Of a DNA stretch of 64,000 nucleotides, positions 28,116 to 37,268 are shown piece after piece. The position numbers and the translations under genes were made by a program. The notes below the pieces were generated by a model that worked only from the letters and a program-made list of their open reading frames with translations, was not told the DNA's origin and did no database searches. Within the stretch, counting starts at the first letter, position 1; every line of letters starts with the position of its first letter. The stretch is from CAHJXG01 sp965277495. GTDB taxonomy: Bacteria; Pseudomonadota; Alphaproteobacteria; Acetobacterales; Acetobacteraceae. The stretch is taken from positions 372,001-436,000 of the forward strand of contig OZ255824.1 in the NCBI GenBank assembly GCA_965277495.1. The letters are read 5' to 3'.

Positions 28116-29366
28116 TCAGGCGCCTTCGGCCCGTTCTTTGCCGTAGGTGAACAGCGGGTTGGACCGGCTCTCGGCCACCTCGCGGTTCACCGTCACCTCT
28201 TCGACGCCGTCGAGACCGGGCAAGTCAAACATCGTGCTCAGCAAGATCGCCTCCATGATCGAACGCAGGCCGCGGGCACCCGTCTTGCGGGCGATGGCGC
28301 GGGTCGCAACCGATCTTAGCGCATCTTCGGTGAAGGAAAGCTTTACGCCCTCCATTTCAAACAGCCGGGCATACTGCTTCGACAAGGCATTTTTCGGCTT
28401 GGTCAGGATCTCGACGAGGGCCGCTTCGTCCAGGTCCTCGAGCGTCGCGACGACGGGTAGGCGTCCGATAAACTCGGGGATAAGGCCAAATTTCAACAGG
28501 TCCTCCGGCTCGACCTCACGCAGGATCGCACCGGTGCGGCGTTCGTCAGGCGCCCGGACCTCGGCGCCATAGCCGATTCCGGACCCCTTGCCACGCGCGC
28601 CAATTATTTTTTCCAACCCGGAAAACGCGCCGCCGCAGATGAACAATATGTTGGTCGTATCCACCTGCAGGAACTCCTGCTGCGGATGCTTGCGCCCACC
28701 CTGCGGCGGTACGGACGCGACAGTGCCCTCCATGATCTTCAGCAAGGCCTGCTGCACGCCCTCTCCGCTCACGTCGCGGGTGATGCTCGGATTGTCCGAT
28801 TTGCGGCTGATCTTATCGACCTCGTCGATATAGACGATGCCGCGCTGTGCCCGTTCGACGTTGTAATCCGCCGCCTGCAACAGTTTGAGAATGATGTTCT
28901 CGACGTCCTCGCCGACGTAACCGGCCTCGGTCAGCGTCGTCGCGTCGGCCATGGTGAACGGCACGTCGAGGATGCGGGCCAGCGTCTGCGCCAGCAAGGT
29001 CTTGCCCGACCCGGTGGGGCCGACGAGCAGAATGTTGCTCTTTGCGATCTCGACGTCGTTGTTCTTGGCGCCATGCGCGAGCCGCTTGTAATGGTTGTGC
29101 ACCGCGACGCTCAGCACCTTCTTGGCGTGCATCTGGCCGATCACGTAGTCGTCCAGGACCTTGCAAATCTCCTTCGGCGTCGGCACGCCATCGCGCGACT
29201 TTACGAGATGCGTCTTGTGCTCCTCACGGATGATGTCCATGCAAAGCTCCACGCACTCATCGCAGATGAATACCGTCGGGCCGGCAATCAGTTTGCGGAC
29301 CTCATGCTGCGACTTGCCACAGAACGAGCAGTACAGTGTGTTCTTGGAATCGCCGGACTTGCTCAT
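28116..29366 (-). CDS. clpX: ATP-dependent Clp protease ATP-binding subunit ClpX
   Basis: Unfoldase partner of ClpP; 416 residues from the ATG at 29366. The N-terminal zinc-binding domain has CSFCGKS and CDECVELC (residues about 13-40). Walker A GPTGSGKTLLAQ and Walker B VYIDEVDKISRKS follow, then the pore and IGF-loop region and sensor-2 (RKTGARGLRSIMEAILL). The downstream end is close to lon. A good sigma-70-like promoter lies 41-70 bases upstream, so it can be transcribed separately from clpP. Confidence 0.97.
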   Translation of the reverse strand: MSKSGDSKNTLYCSFCGKSQHEVRKLIAGPTVFICDECVELCMDIIREEHKTHLVKSRDGVPTPKEICKVLDDYVIGQMHAKKVLSVAVHNHYKRLAHGAKNNDVEIAKSNILLVGPTGSGKTLLAQTLARILDVPFTMADATTLTEAGYVGEDVENIILKLLQAADYNVERAQRGIVYIDEVDKISRKSDNPSITRDVSGEGVQQALLKIMEGTVASVPPQGGRKHPQQEFLQVDTTNILFICGGAFSGLEKIIGARGKGSGIGYGAEVRAPDERRTGAILREVEPEDLLKFGLIPEFIGRLPVVATLEDLDEAALVEILTKPKNALSKQYARLFEMEGVKLSFTEDALRSVATRAIARKTGARGLRSIMEAILLSTMFDLPGLDGVEEVTVNREVAESRSNPLFTYGKERAEGA

Positions 29367-29406
29367 GGACACTCCTGCCCCGCCACCCGCAGGGACAATC
29401 CTCGAA

Positions 29407-29436
29407 ATGTTACACCCTGCCGGCCTCGGTGGACAA
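29407..29436 (-). promoter_or_regulatory. Probable sigma-70-type promoter of clpX
   Basis: On the minus strand, TTGTCC (29431-29436) and TAACAT (29407-29412) are separated by 18 bases, within the 209-bp clpP-clpX gap. The position leaves a short leader before the clpX ATG. Spacing and both hexamers are close to the housekeeping consensus, but this is by eye only. Confidence 0.45.
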
Positions 29437-29575
29437 GACCAACCCAACCACGCAACGGCTGGCAGCAAGCCGGGCCAGCCAAGTGCCAGACCGCCGGCGG
29501 TGTCTCCCACGGTCCTCTAACTTGGGTGATGTGTGCCCCCGCGGCGATCTTTGCAACATGGGGCGGCCGGGGGAC

Positions 29576-30217
29576 TCAGGACTTGGACGAATCCGCCGGC
29601 ACCGGACGGTTCTCGACGACCTGGTCCACGAGGCCATAATCGCGCGCTTCCTCGGCCGACATATAGCTGTCCCGCTCCAGCTTGTTTTCGATCGCCTCAA
29701 GCTCTTGGCCAGTATGGCGCACATAGATCTCGTTCAGCCGCTTGCGCAACGTCAGGATCTCGCGCGCCTGGATCTCGATGTCCGCCGCCTGCCCTTGGGC
29801 GCCGCCGCTTGGCTGGTGCACCATGATGCGGGAGTTCGGAGTCGCATAGCGCTTGCCCTTGGCGCCGGCGCATAGCAACAGGCTGCCCATGCTGGCGGCC
29901 TGGCCGATGCATAGCGTGCTAACCGGGCTGCGGATATACTGCATGGTGTCGTAGATCGCGAGGCCGGCCGACACGACGCCGCCGGGGCTGTTGATATACA
30001 GGCTGATGTCCTTGCTCGGGTTGTCGCTTTCCAGGAACAGCAACTGCGCGCAGATCACCGACGCAACCTGGTCGAACACCGGCCCGGTCAGGAAGATGAT
30101 CCGTTCCTTGAGCAGGCGCGAGTAGATGTCGAACGCGCGCTCACCGCGGGCGGTCTGTTCGACCACCATCGGGACGAGCGAGCTGTTGTAGACCTCGACC
30201 GGATCGCGATCCCTCAT
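29576..30217 (-). CDS. clpP: ATP-dependent Clp protease proteolytic subunit
   Basis: Serine protease subunit of ClpXP, 213 residues. The catalytic triad is visible: Ser in GQAASMGSLLL (near 110), His in RIMVHQPSGG (near 134), and Asp in the ARDYGLVDQV region (near 190). Family stretches RIIFLTGPVFD and ISLYINSPGGVVSAGLAIYD are intact. The ATG at 30217 has AAGGGA upstream. It lies between tig and clpX in the common tig-clpP-clpX-lon order. The upstream sequence contains CCCATATAT, like a heat-shock -10 element, without a matching -35. Confidence 0.97.
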   Translation of the reverse strand: MRDRDPVEVYNSSLVPMVVEQTARGERAFDIYSRLLKERIIFLTGPVFDQVASVICAQLLFLESDNPSKDISLYINSPGGVVSAGLAIYDTMQYIRSPVSTLCIGQAASMGSLLLCAGAKGKRYATPNSRIMVHQPSGGAQGQAADIEIQAREILTLRKRLNEIYVRHTGQELEAIENKLERDSYMSAEEARDYGLVDQVVENRPVPADSSKS

Positions 30218-30336
30218 TCTATATCCCTTTCCATGGCCGCCCGGAGATCATCATATATGGGCCGGCGGCCTTGCCCTACATGGTCTGCAATTTCTGTGGT
30301 TCCAGGCTGTCCCCGCCAGTTGCCGGGGTAGCGCCA

Positions 30337-31755
30337 TCATCCCTGGGCTGGAGGCGCCTCGGCTGACGCCGCTTCGGCCGGACGCTCCTCAGCCGGCGAT
30401 TGTTCGACCGTCGGTCCCCCGGCGGTTGGCGAGTCGGCGGGCGGCTCGGCGGATAGCTCCTCCGGCGACACGGACTTTTCCTCGACCTTGGCCAGCTCGA
30501 GGATGAAATCGACGACCTTTTCCTCAAAAATCGGCCCACGCAGGCTCTCGGCCGCCTGTGGGTTCTTGCGGAAGAACTCCATGATCTGCGCCTCTTGGCC
30601 CTGGTAGCGCGCCGCCTCCGTCCGCATCGCGCGGGTCATCTCGTCTGCCGCCACCTGCACGCCGTTGGTGCGGCCGATTTCGGACAATAGCAAGCCAAGC
30701 CGGACCCGGCGTTCGGCGATGGCGCGATATTCCGCCTTGAGCGTCGCCTCGTCCTTGGCCTTGTCCTCCTCGTCGCCCTTGCCCTCCTTGAGGTCGCTCT
30801 CGACCCGCTGCCAGATCGAGGCGAACTCACCCTCGACCATGCTTTCGGGCACCATGAAGCTCATGCCGTTCGCCAGGCGGTCCAGCAGGTCGCGCTTGAT
30901 GCGCATCCGGCTCATCTGATCGTATTCACGCTGCATCTGCTGCGCGATCAGCTTGCGCAGGTCGTCAAGGTTCTCGAACCCGATCTTCTCGGCAAATGCA
31001 TCGTCGATTTGCAACGGCTTAGCCTGCTGCAGCGCCGTCGCCTTGAGGTCGAAGGTCGCAGCTTTGCCGGCCAGCTCCTTGTTCCCGTACTCACCGGGGA
31101 AGGTCACGTTGATCTGGCGCTCCTCGCCGGGCTTCATGCCCTCCATGCCGTCGGAGAAGCCAGGGATGAACCCGGCGCCGCCCAGCTCGACGGCCATCCC
31201 GGTCCCCGTGCCGCCCGGGAAGGCGACGCCATCGACCTTGCCCTCGAAATCGACCGTCAGGGTGTCGCCGATCTTGGCGCCGCGGTCCTCGGTCACCGGC
31301 TCCCACTCGCGCTGCCGGGCGGCAATCTCGCCCAGCGCCTTGTCGATCATTTCCGCCGACGGCTCGGCGCGCAGCCGGGTAAGTTCGATTGCCCCAAAGT
31401 CGGGCATGGCGATCTCGGGCAGCAGCTCCACCTCGACGTTGAACTGCAGATCCTGCTTGTCGTCGAGCGATGTCACGTCGACCTTCGGCTGCGCGGCCGG
31501 GCGCAGGCCGCGGTCGGACAGCACCTGCTGCGTGGCGCTGTTAACACTTTCTTCAAGCACTTCGGACATGATGGCGGTGCCGTAGCGCTGGCGGACGACG
31601 GTCATCGGCACCTTGCCCGGACGAAAGCCCGGCAGCCGCACGGTCTTGCCAATTTCAGTCAGCTTCGCCGTACGCTTGGTCTCGATATCGGCAACCGGGA
31701 CGACCACGGAATAACCACGCTTCAACCCCTCGGAGAGCGTCTCGGTAACCTGCAT
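30337..31755 (-). CDS. tig: Trigger factor
   Basis: Ribosome-bound chaperone and peptidyl-prolyl isomerase; 472 residues from the ATG at 31755 (MQVTETLSEGLKRGYSVVVP), with AAGGA upstream; an earlier in-frame start adds 11 unlikely residues. The ribosome-docking loop LPGFRPGKVPM is near 42-52, the FKBP-type domain spans about 150-245, and the helical arms follow. The tail after about 440 is proline/glutamate/alanine-rich (ends AEAPPAQG), longer than in E. coli, as is common in alphaproteobacteria. It starts 46 bases after tRNA-Leu. Confidence 0.97.
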   Translation of the reverse strand: MQVTETLSEGLKRGYSVVVPVADIETKRTAKLTEIGKTVRLPGFRPGKVPMTVVRQRYGTAIMSEVLEESVNSATQQVLSDRGLRPAAQPKVDVTSLDDKQDLQFNVEVELLPEIAMPDFGAIELTRLRAEPSAEMIDKALGEIAARQREWEPVTEDRGAKIGDTLTVDFEGKVDGVAFPGGTGTGMAVELGGAGFIPGFSDGMEGMKPGEERQINVTFPGEYGNKELAGKAATFDLKATALQQAKPLQIDDAFAEKIGFENLDDLRKLIAQQMQREYDQMSRMRIKRDLLDRLANGMSFMVPESMVEGEFASIWQRVESDLKEGKGDEEDKAKDEATLKAEYRAIAERRVRLGLLLSEIGRTNGVQVAADEMTRAMRTEAARYQGQEAQIMEFFRKNPQAAESLRGPIFEEKVVDFILELAKVEEKSVSPEELSAEPPADSPTAGGPTVEQSPAEERPAEAASAEAPPAQG

Positions 31756-31801
31756 CTGCAACCAGTCCTTACTGCTCAATTTGTCCATGTCTTGCCGGCG
31801 A

Positions 31802-31885
31802 TGGTGCGGGCGGAGGGACTTGAACCCCCAAGGCTTGCGCCACCAGATCCTAAGTCTGGCGTGTCTACCATTTCACCACGCCCGC
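31802..31885 (-). tRNA. tRNA-Leu (TAG)
   Basis: Long-variable-arm tRNA on the minus strand. The acceptor GCGGGCG is fully paired with CGCCCGC, the anticodon stem is CCAGA/TCTGG with loop CTTAGGA (anticodon TAG), and the variable arm TGGCGCAAGCCTT is of class II length. The T-arm carries TTCAAGT. The discriminator is A and CCA is encoded at 31802-31804. The gene directly precedes tig on the same strand. Confidence 0.96.
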
Positions 31886-31944
31886 AAGCCGATATCAGCC
31901 GGCGCGTGTAGCGCACCCGGCGGCGGCAAACAAGGCAGCGCCGT

Positions 31945-34311
31945 TCAGCCCAACAGCCCCTGCGCGCACGCATCCAGGATCGCGTCGGCATCCAGGCCGT
32001 ACTCCCGATAGAGGTCCGGCAAGTCGCCACTCTGGCCGAAATGGTCAGGTCCCAACGGGATGATGCGCTGGCCACGCACCGCCCCCAGCCAGGAATGCGC
32101 CGCCGGATGCCCGTCCAGCACCGTCACCACGGCAGCGTCGCGGGACAGCGGGGCGAGGATGCGCTCTATATGCGCCTGGGCGGGCTGACCAGCGCGCCGG
32201 GTGCGGGCGGCCTCGATCCAGCCGGCATGCAGGCGGTCCGGGCTGGTGATCGCCAGCAGGCCGGCGTCGGGGACCTCGGCCCGCAGTTCGGCGAATGCCG
32301 CCTCGGCTTCCGGCGCCACGGCGCCTTGGTAGGCCAGCGCAATCCGGGCGCCCGGCTTCGGCGGCACGACCCAGTGCGCGCCGGCGATGACCGCGGCCGG
32401 GTCGAGCGTGCGGGACGGCTGCTCCAACTGCCGGGTGGAGAGCCGAAGCCACGCGGCCGAACCGTCCGGCGCCTGCATGTGCACCAGCGCGTGGCGCAGC
32501 AGGATGGCGAGTTCGTCGACATAGGCGGGCTCGAACGACGCGAGCCGGTCGGCCGCCATGCCGATCAGCGGCGTGTTGATGCTTTGATGCTGCCCGCCCT
32601 CCGGCGCCAAAGTGATGCCCGACGGCGTGCTGACCAGCAGGAAACGGGCGTCCTGGTAACAGGCGTAGATCAGCGCATCGAGGCCGCGGTTGACGAACGG
32701 GTCATAGACCGTGCCGATCGGCAGCAGCCGGGCGCCGTTCAGGCTGTGCTGCAGGCCGGCCGCAGCGAGCAACAGGAACAGGTTCTGCTCGGCGATCCCC
32801 AGCTCGATATGCTGGCCCGTCGGCGACATGCCCCAGCGTTGCGCGCTGGCGAGCTTCGCATCGCGGAACACGTCGTTGCGGGTATGCCGGTCGAACACCC
32901 CGCGGCGGTTCACCCATGGCCCAAGGTTGGTCGAGACCGTCACGTCCGGGCTGGTCGTCACGATATGCTTGGCGAGCTCGGTGAAGTCGCCCTGTCCACG
33001 GCCGATTTCGGCCAGGATGTCGCCGAATCCTGCTTGCGTGCTCGCCCGGCGGCCGGGCGCGCCCGACACCGGCAGCACGGCGGGGATCGCCACCGCGGGC
33101 GCCGCGAGGCTGCGTCCGGCAGGGGTCAGCTTCTGCGCGAACGGCGCCGCGTCGATGACGGCGCGCAGCTCGGCCGGCGAAAGGTCCAGGCCCTCGGCCA
33201 CGTCCCATTCATGGCCGGGCCGGACCCGCTGGCTTTCCTGGTAGGACGCCATCTGGTCGCGGCTCATCAGGCCCGAATGGTTGTCCTTGTGCCCGGCGAA
33301 CGGCAGGCCCATGCCCTTGATCGTGTAGGCGATGAAGCAAGTCGGCTGATCCCCTGCCGCGTCGGCCAGGCGGAACTGCTCGATGAGCGTGTCCACGTCG
33401 TGGCCGCCCAGGTTGGTCATAAGCTCGGCCAGCTCGTCGTCGGACATCGGGTCGAGAATGGCGCGCACGCCGGGCTCGCGGCCCAGCTCGGCCAGCAGCG
33501 CATGACGCCAGGCCGCGCCGCCCTGGAACGTCAGCGCGGAATACAGGCTGTTGGGGCAGTCGTCGATCCAGCGGCGCAGCGCCTCGCCGCCCTCACGGGC
33601 AAAGGCGGCTTCGAGCAGGCGGCCGTATTTCAGGGTGACGACGTTCCAGCCCATGTCGCGGAACAGTCCCTCGATGCGTCCGAACAGCCGGTCGGGCACC
33701 ACGCTGTCGAGGCTTTGCCGGTTGTAGTCGATCACCCACCAAACGTTGCGGACATCGTGCTTCCAGCCTTCCAGCAGTGCCTCGTAGATGTTGCCCTCGT
33801 CTAGCTCCGCGTCGCCGGCGATCGCCACGTGCCGGCCCGGCGGCAAATCCGCACCCAGGTTGTGCAGCCGGACATAGTCCTGCATCAGCGCGGAAAAGCT
33901 CGTGAGCGCCACGCCGAGGCCGACCGACCCAGTGGAAAAGTCGACCTCCGGCCCGTCCTTCGTGCGGCTCGGATAGCTCTGGAGGCCGCCCATCTGGCGC
34001 AGCGCGGCCATCCGCTCCGGCTGCTCGCGGCCGAACAGCAGGTTGATGGCGTGGAACACCGGGCCGGCGTGTGGCTTCACGGCCACGCGGTCCTGTGGGC
34101 GCAGGATCTCGAAATACAGCGCCGTGAGGATGCTGATGCAGCTCGCGCAGCTTGCCTGGTGCCCGCCGACCTTCAGGCCGTCGCGGTTCGGACGGATATG
34201 GTTGGCGTTGTGCACCATCCAGGCGGATAGCCAGAGCAGCTTTTTCTCGATCTGCCGCAAGTTGGCGATGCGCGACGACGTTTCGCGGACGACCGGCGCC
34301 GGGGCGTTCAT
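31945..34311 (-). CDS. AceE/transketolase-like thiamine diphosphate enzyme
   Basis: A 788-residue ThDP-dependent enzyme. NHIRPNRDGLKVGGHQAS and RVAVKPHAGPVFHAINLL near the N-terminus match the homodimeric pyruvate dehydrogenase E1 (AceE)/transketolase group. The ThDP/metal motif begins at GDAELDEGN and ends near WWVIDYNRQSLD. The second half is a transketolase pyrimidine-binding domain (VNRRGVFDRHTRNDVFRD, ELGIAEQNLFLLLAAAG) plus C-terminal domain. It is about 100 residues shorter than E. coli AceE. No E2/E3 genes are near; the next gene is malonyl-CoA decarboxylase, 13 bases upstream. The ATG at 34311 has AGGGAG before it. The substrate is unknown: pyruvate and other 2-oxo acids or ketoses are all possible. 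Confidence 0.85.
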   Translation of the reverse strand: MNAPAPVVRETSSRIANLRQIEKKLLWLSAWMVHNANHIRPNRDGLKVGGHQASCASCISILTALYFEILRPQDRVAVKPHAGPVFHAINLLFGREQPERMAALRQMGGLQSYPSRTKDGPEVDFSTGSVGLGVALTSFSALMQDYVRLHNLGADLPPGRHVAIAGDAELDEGNIYEALLEGWKHDVRNVWWVIDYNRQSLDSVVPDRLFGRIEGLFRDMGWNVVTLKYGRLLEAAFAREGGEALRRWIDDCPNSLYSALTFQGGAAWRHALLAELGREPGVRAILDPMSDDELAELMTNLGGHDVDTLIEQFRLADAAGDQPTCFIAYTIKGMGLPFAGHKDNHSGLMSRDQMASYQESQRVRPGHEWDVAEGLDLSPAELRAVIDAAPFAQKLTPAGRSLAAPAVAIPAVLPVSGAPGRRASTQAGFGDILAEIGRGQGDFTELAKHIVTTSPDVTVSTNLGPWVNRRGVFDRHTRNDVFRDAKLASAQRWGMSPTGQHIELGIAEQNLFLLLAAAGLQHSLNGARLLPIGTVYDPFVNRGLDALIYACYQDARFLLVSTPSGITLAPEGGQHQSINTPLIGMAADRLASFEPAYVDELAILLRHALVHMQAPDGSAAWLRLSTRQLEQPSRTLDPAAVIAGAHWVVPPKPGARIALAYQGAVAPEAEAAFAELRAEVPDAGLLAITSPDRLHAGWIEAARTRRAGQPAQAHIERILAPLSRDAAVVTVLDGHPAAHSWLGAVRGQRIIPLGPDHFGQSGDLPDLYREYGLDADAILDACAQGLLG

Positions 34312-34324
34312 GGCAATCTCCCTT

Positions 34325-35728
34325 TCACGACCAGCCCCGGGCCAACCGGCGCACCGCGGTGCTGGCGTTGCGTTTGCCCTCGCCGGCATAGTCTTCGTGG
34401 TATTCCTCAATCTTCGCTGGATCGTAGAGGTAGTTGACCATCAACGTAGCGCTTTCCTTGACGCCTTTGCCGCCGGTGTCGGCGCCGATCACGATACGCT
34501 CGACCCGGGCGCCGTTCGAGAGGTGAAAATGCGCGACAGGGTCCAGCGCGCGGCTGCCACGGGATTCAGCCAGCAGATAGCGGGCGGCGAGGCGGACGAG
34601 CACCGGCTCGGCGGCCCTCTGCATCGTCGCGTCCCGGAACCAGCCGCGGTGTTGCAGGATCGCGCTGAGCGCCTGCGCCCCGGTTTCCGACGCGGGCGCA
34701 TTGGCGGGGGCGGCGGTGCGCAGGCTCGCGGCCTCCTCCTCGCTCAGCAGCGCGGCATCGCCCTCGCTCAGCTTGGCGGCGAGCCACTTGCCGAAGCCGG
34801 GGATGGGAGACAAGGTCGCGAACGCCTTGAGATTGCGGAATTCGTTGCCCAACAACTCGACCACGCGCTTGATCAGGAAATTGCCGAAGCTGATGCCCGC
34901 CAGGCCGCTTTGGCAGTTGCTTATGGAGTAGAAGATGGCGGTGTCGGCGACCTTTGGGTCCAGCAGCGGCGCCTTCTTATCCAACAATCGCTGCACGCTG
35001 TCAGCCAGGCCGCGCACCAGGGCGACCTCGACGAAAATGAGCGGCTCGTTCGGCATGCGGTGGTGGAACAGCGCGTAGCAGCGGCGGTCGCTATCCAGCC
35101 GGTTCTTCAGGTCGCTCCAGGAGCGGATCTCGTGCACGGCCTCGTAGCCGACCAGGCGCTCGAGCAGCACGGCCGGGCTGTTCCAATCGATGCGCTGCAG
35201 TTCGAGGAAACCGACGTCGAACCAACTGGCGAGCAAGCCGCGCATGTCGTGCTCGAGGGCCGCGAGATACGGGTCGCCGTGGGTCAGCGTCAGCAGGGTG
35301 GCGCGCAGATCCACCAGGAACTTCATGCCGTCCGGGATGGTGGTGAACTGGGTGAGCAGGCGAACGCGCGGCGGCTCCAGCGCACGGCGGAGCTTGACCT
35401 TCGCGGTCGCCCGTTCGGCCGGATCGGCGGCGGACTGCACGGCCTCATAGGCGCGGGCCACGGCGTCGGCGTCGCTGTCGAACGAGGCGAGGTCGCGCAG
35501 GAAGCCCTGCCGCCCGGCGGCGTCCAGCCCCAAATAGGCCCGGGCGAGCTTTGCGGCGCGATTGCGGGCGCTGAACTCGCCGCCGCGCCCTTCGAGGCAG
35601 GCGCGCATCTGGCTGGCGATGCCCTGGTCCTCGTCGGTGGACACGCGGTCGGCCATGTCGCGCCACACGCCGGCGATGCGGCGGATCGCGCGGTCGAACA
35701 GGCCGGGTGGCGCTGCGGTCTCACTCAT
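34325..35728 (-). CDS. Malonyl-CoA decarboxylase
   Basis: Converts malonyl-CoA to acetyl-CoA and CO2; 467 residues, matching the MLYCD/MatA family. The all-helical N-terminal oligomerisation domain covers the first 150 residues. The GNAT-like catalytic domain has SNCQSGLAGISFGNFLIKRV, with the region of the catalytic serine, and DPVAHFHLSNGARVERI, with the catalytic histidine. The end GKRNASTAVRRLARGWS is a typical C-terminus. No matB synthetase or malonate transporter is adjacent, so a role in malonyl-CoA detoxification or turnover is as likely as malonate catabolism. It is paired with the AceE-like gene, 13 bases apart. Confidence 0.93.
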   Translation of the reverse strand: MSETAAPPGLFDRAIRRIAGVWRDMADRVSTDEDQGIASQMRACLEGRGGEFSARNRAAKLARAYLGLDAAGRQGFLRDLASFDSDADAVARAYEAVQSAADPAERATAKVKLRRALEPPRVRLLTQFTTIPDGMKFLVDLRATLLTLTHGDPYLAALEHDMRGLLASWFDVGFLELQRIDWNSPAVLLERLVGYEAVHEIRSWSDLKNRLDSDRRCYALFHHRMPNEPLIFVEVALVRGLADSVQRLLDKKAPLLDPKVADTAIFYSISNCQSGLAGISFGNFLIKRVVELLGNEFRNLKAFATLSPIPGFGKWLAAKLSEGDAALLSEEEAASLRTAAPANAPASETGAQALSAILQHRGWFRDATMQRAAEPVLVRLAARYLLAESRGSRALDPVAHFHLSNGARVERIVIGADTGGKGVKESATLMVNYLYDPAKIEEYHEDYAGEGKRNASTAVRRLARGWS

Positions 35729-35774
35729 GGACTGGCTCCGTGTCGCACGTTCTTACCACGGCGGCACGGCGGGA

Positions 35775-37181
35775 TCATAGGGCGGCTGCGGCGGCTATTG
35801 CGGCAGCGATGTTGCCCAGCAGGTCCTCGGCGATCAGGCCCGGGCCGGCCAGCGCGGCGGCGCGTCCGTGCAGCCAAGCAGCCGCGGCGGCGGCCTCCCA
35901 GTCGGGCATGCCCTGCGCCAGCAATGCCGCAATGAGGCCGGCCAGCACGTCCCCTGCCCCGGCGGTCGCCAGCCACGGCGGCGCGCTGCTGTTCACCGCC
36001 ACCCGCCCATCTGGTGCCGCGACGACGGTGTCCGCGCCTTTGAGCAGCACGATGGCCCCGACCTGGCGCGCCGCGGCCCGGGCGGCGGCGATCCGGTCGG
36101 GGCCGATGGGGCCAAACAGCTTTTCGAACTCGCCCTCGTGCGGCGTCAGCACGGCGCAGCCGGCGAGCGGTCCCGGGTCGCCGGCATAGGCGCCGAGCGC
36201 GTCCGCGTCCGCCACGACCCGGCGCTTCGCAGCCAGCAGCGCGGGCAAGGCGGCGCGGGCGGCATCTTGCCCGAGGCCGGGGCCGCAGACCCATACCGTG
36301 CGGCGTGGGTCCGCGAGCAGTTCGGCGAGCGGCGCGTCGCTGACGATCAGGCCGGGCTCGCCGCTGCGATAGACGTCGGCGCTGCCGGTGGCGGCGATCG
36401 ACACCATGCCGGCGCCGCCGCGCCGGGCAGCGGCAGCGGACAGGCGGGCCGCGCCGGTCATGCTTGCGCCGCCCAGAACGGTGACATGGCCGCGCGTGTA
36501 CTTATGGCTGCCCACACTCGGCGACGGGACGCGCCAGAGCGCGGGGCCGTTGTGCCAGGCCTGCGGGTTGATGCCGCACAGCACGGTGGCCGGCAGCCCG
36601 ATATCGGCCAGCACCGCATCCCCGCACAGCGTGCGACCGGGCAGCAAAAGGTGGCCGGGTTTCAGGCGGAAGAACGTGACCGTCACGTCAGCCGCGCGAA
36701 CCTCGCCGCGGGGCTGGCCGGTGGCGCCGTCAAGGCCGCTCGGCACGTCGACCGCCAGGATGCGGCGTGCCGCGCCGAGGGTCGCGGCGACAATGTCCGG
36801 CACGTCGGCGGACAAGCCAGCGCCGAATACCGCGTCGACGACCAAGTCAGCGCGAGCGGCCTCAACGGGATCGAAAGGCAAAACAGGACCGCGCCAGCGC
36901 GCCGCTGCGGCCTGGGCGTCCGAACCGGCGCGCGGTGGATGCAATGCGGCCACCTGCACCGGCCAACCCTGTTGGGCCAGCAGGCGTGCGGCGACATATC
37001 CGTCTCCGCCGTTGTTGCCGGGTCCGCACAGCACCAGGGTCCGGCAGGGGCCGAAGCGCCGCGCAGCCCTGGCGACGGCGCGTCCGGCGGCCTGCATCAG
37101 CGTGGAGCCGGGCACGCCGGCCTGTGCGGCGGCAGCGTCGGCCATCGCCATCTCGGCGGGGGTCAGCAGTTCGTGGGCCAT
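35775..37181 (-). CDS. nnrD: Bifunctional NAD(P)HX epimerase/dehydratase
   Basis: Repairs hydrated NAD(P)H; 468 residues combining both activities. The N-terminal NnrE (YjeF_N) half begins MAHELLTPAEMAMADAAAAQ and has LVLCGPGNNGGDGYVAARLL. The C-terminal ADP-dependent dehydratase half (NnrD) has HKYTRGHVTVLGGASMTGAA, VLTPHEGEFEKLFG and TAGAGDVLAGLIAALLAQG, the ribokinase-like ATP-binding signature. The ATG at 37181 was chosen because the long upstream in-frame extension covers the divergent parA gene. It is 46 bases upstream of the malonyl-CoA decarboxylase gene and likely cotranscribed. Confidence 0.95.
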   Translation of the reverse strand: MAHELLTPAEMAMADAAAAQAGVPGSTLMQAAGRAVARAARRFGPCRTLVLCGPGNNGGDGYVAARLLAQQGWPVQVAALHPPRAGSDAQAAAARWRGPVLPFDPVEAARADLVVDAVFGAGLSADVPDIVAATLGAARRILAVDVPSGLDGATGQPRGEVRAADVTVTFFRLKPGHLLLPGRTLCGDAVLADIGLPATVLCGINPQAWHNGPALWRVPSPSVGSHKYTRGHVTVLGGASMTGAARLSAAAARRGGAGMVSIAATGSADVYRSGEPGLIVSDAPLAELLADPRRTVWVCGPGLGQDAARAALPALLAAKRRVVADADALGAYAGDPGPLAGCAVLTPHEGEFEKLFGPIGPDRIAAARAAARQVGAIVLLKGADTVVAAPDGRVAVNSSAPPWLATAGAGDVLAGLIAALLAQGMPDWEAAAAAAWLHGRAAALAGPGLIAEDLLGNIAAAIAAAAAL

Positions 37182-37268
37182 GATTGCTAATGTGCCAGCT
37201 TGCGGGCTAGGGGAAGCACGTTTCGCGATGTTGTGCGATGCTTCGGTTTGACGGTTGGGATTTCGGGC

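Noticed and set aside
30276..30539. Short Arg/Pro-rich open frame at the end of tig
   Set aside because: Lies mostly within the tig C-terminal coding region in another frame.
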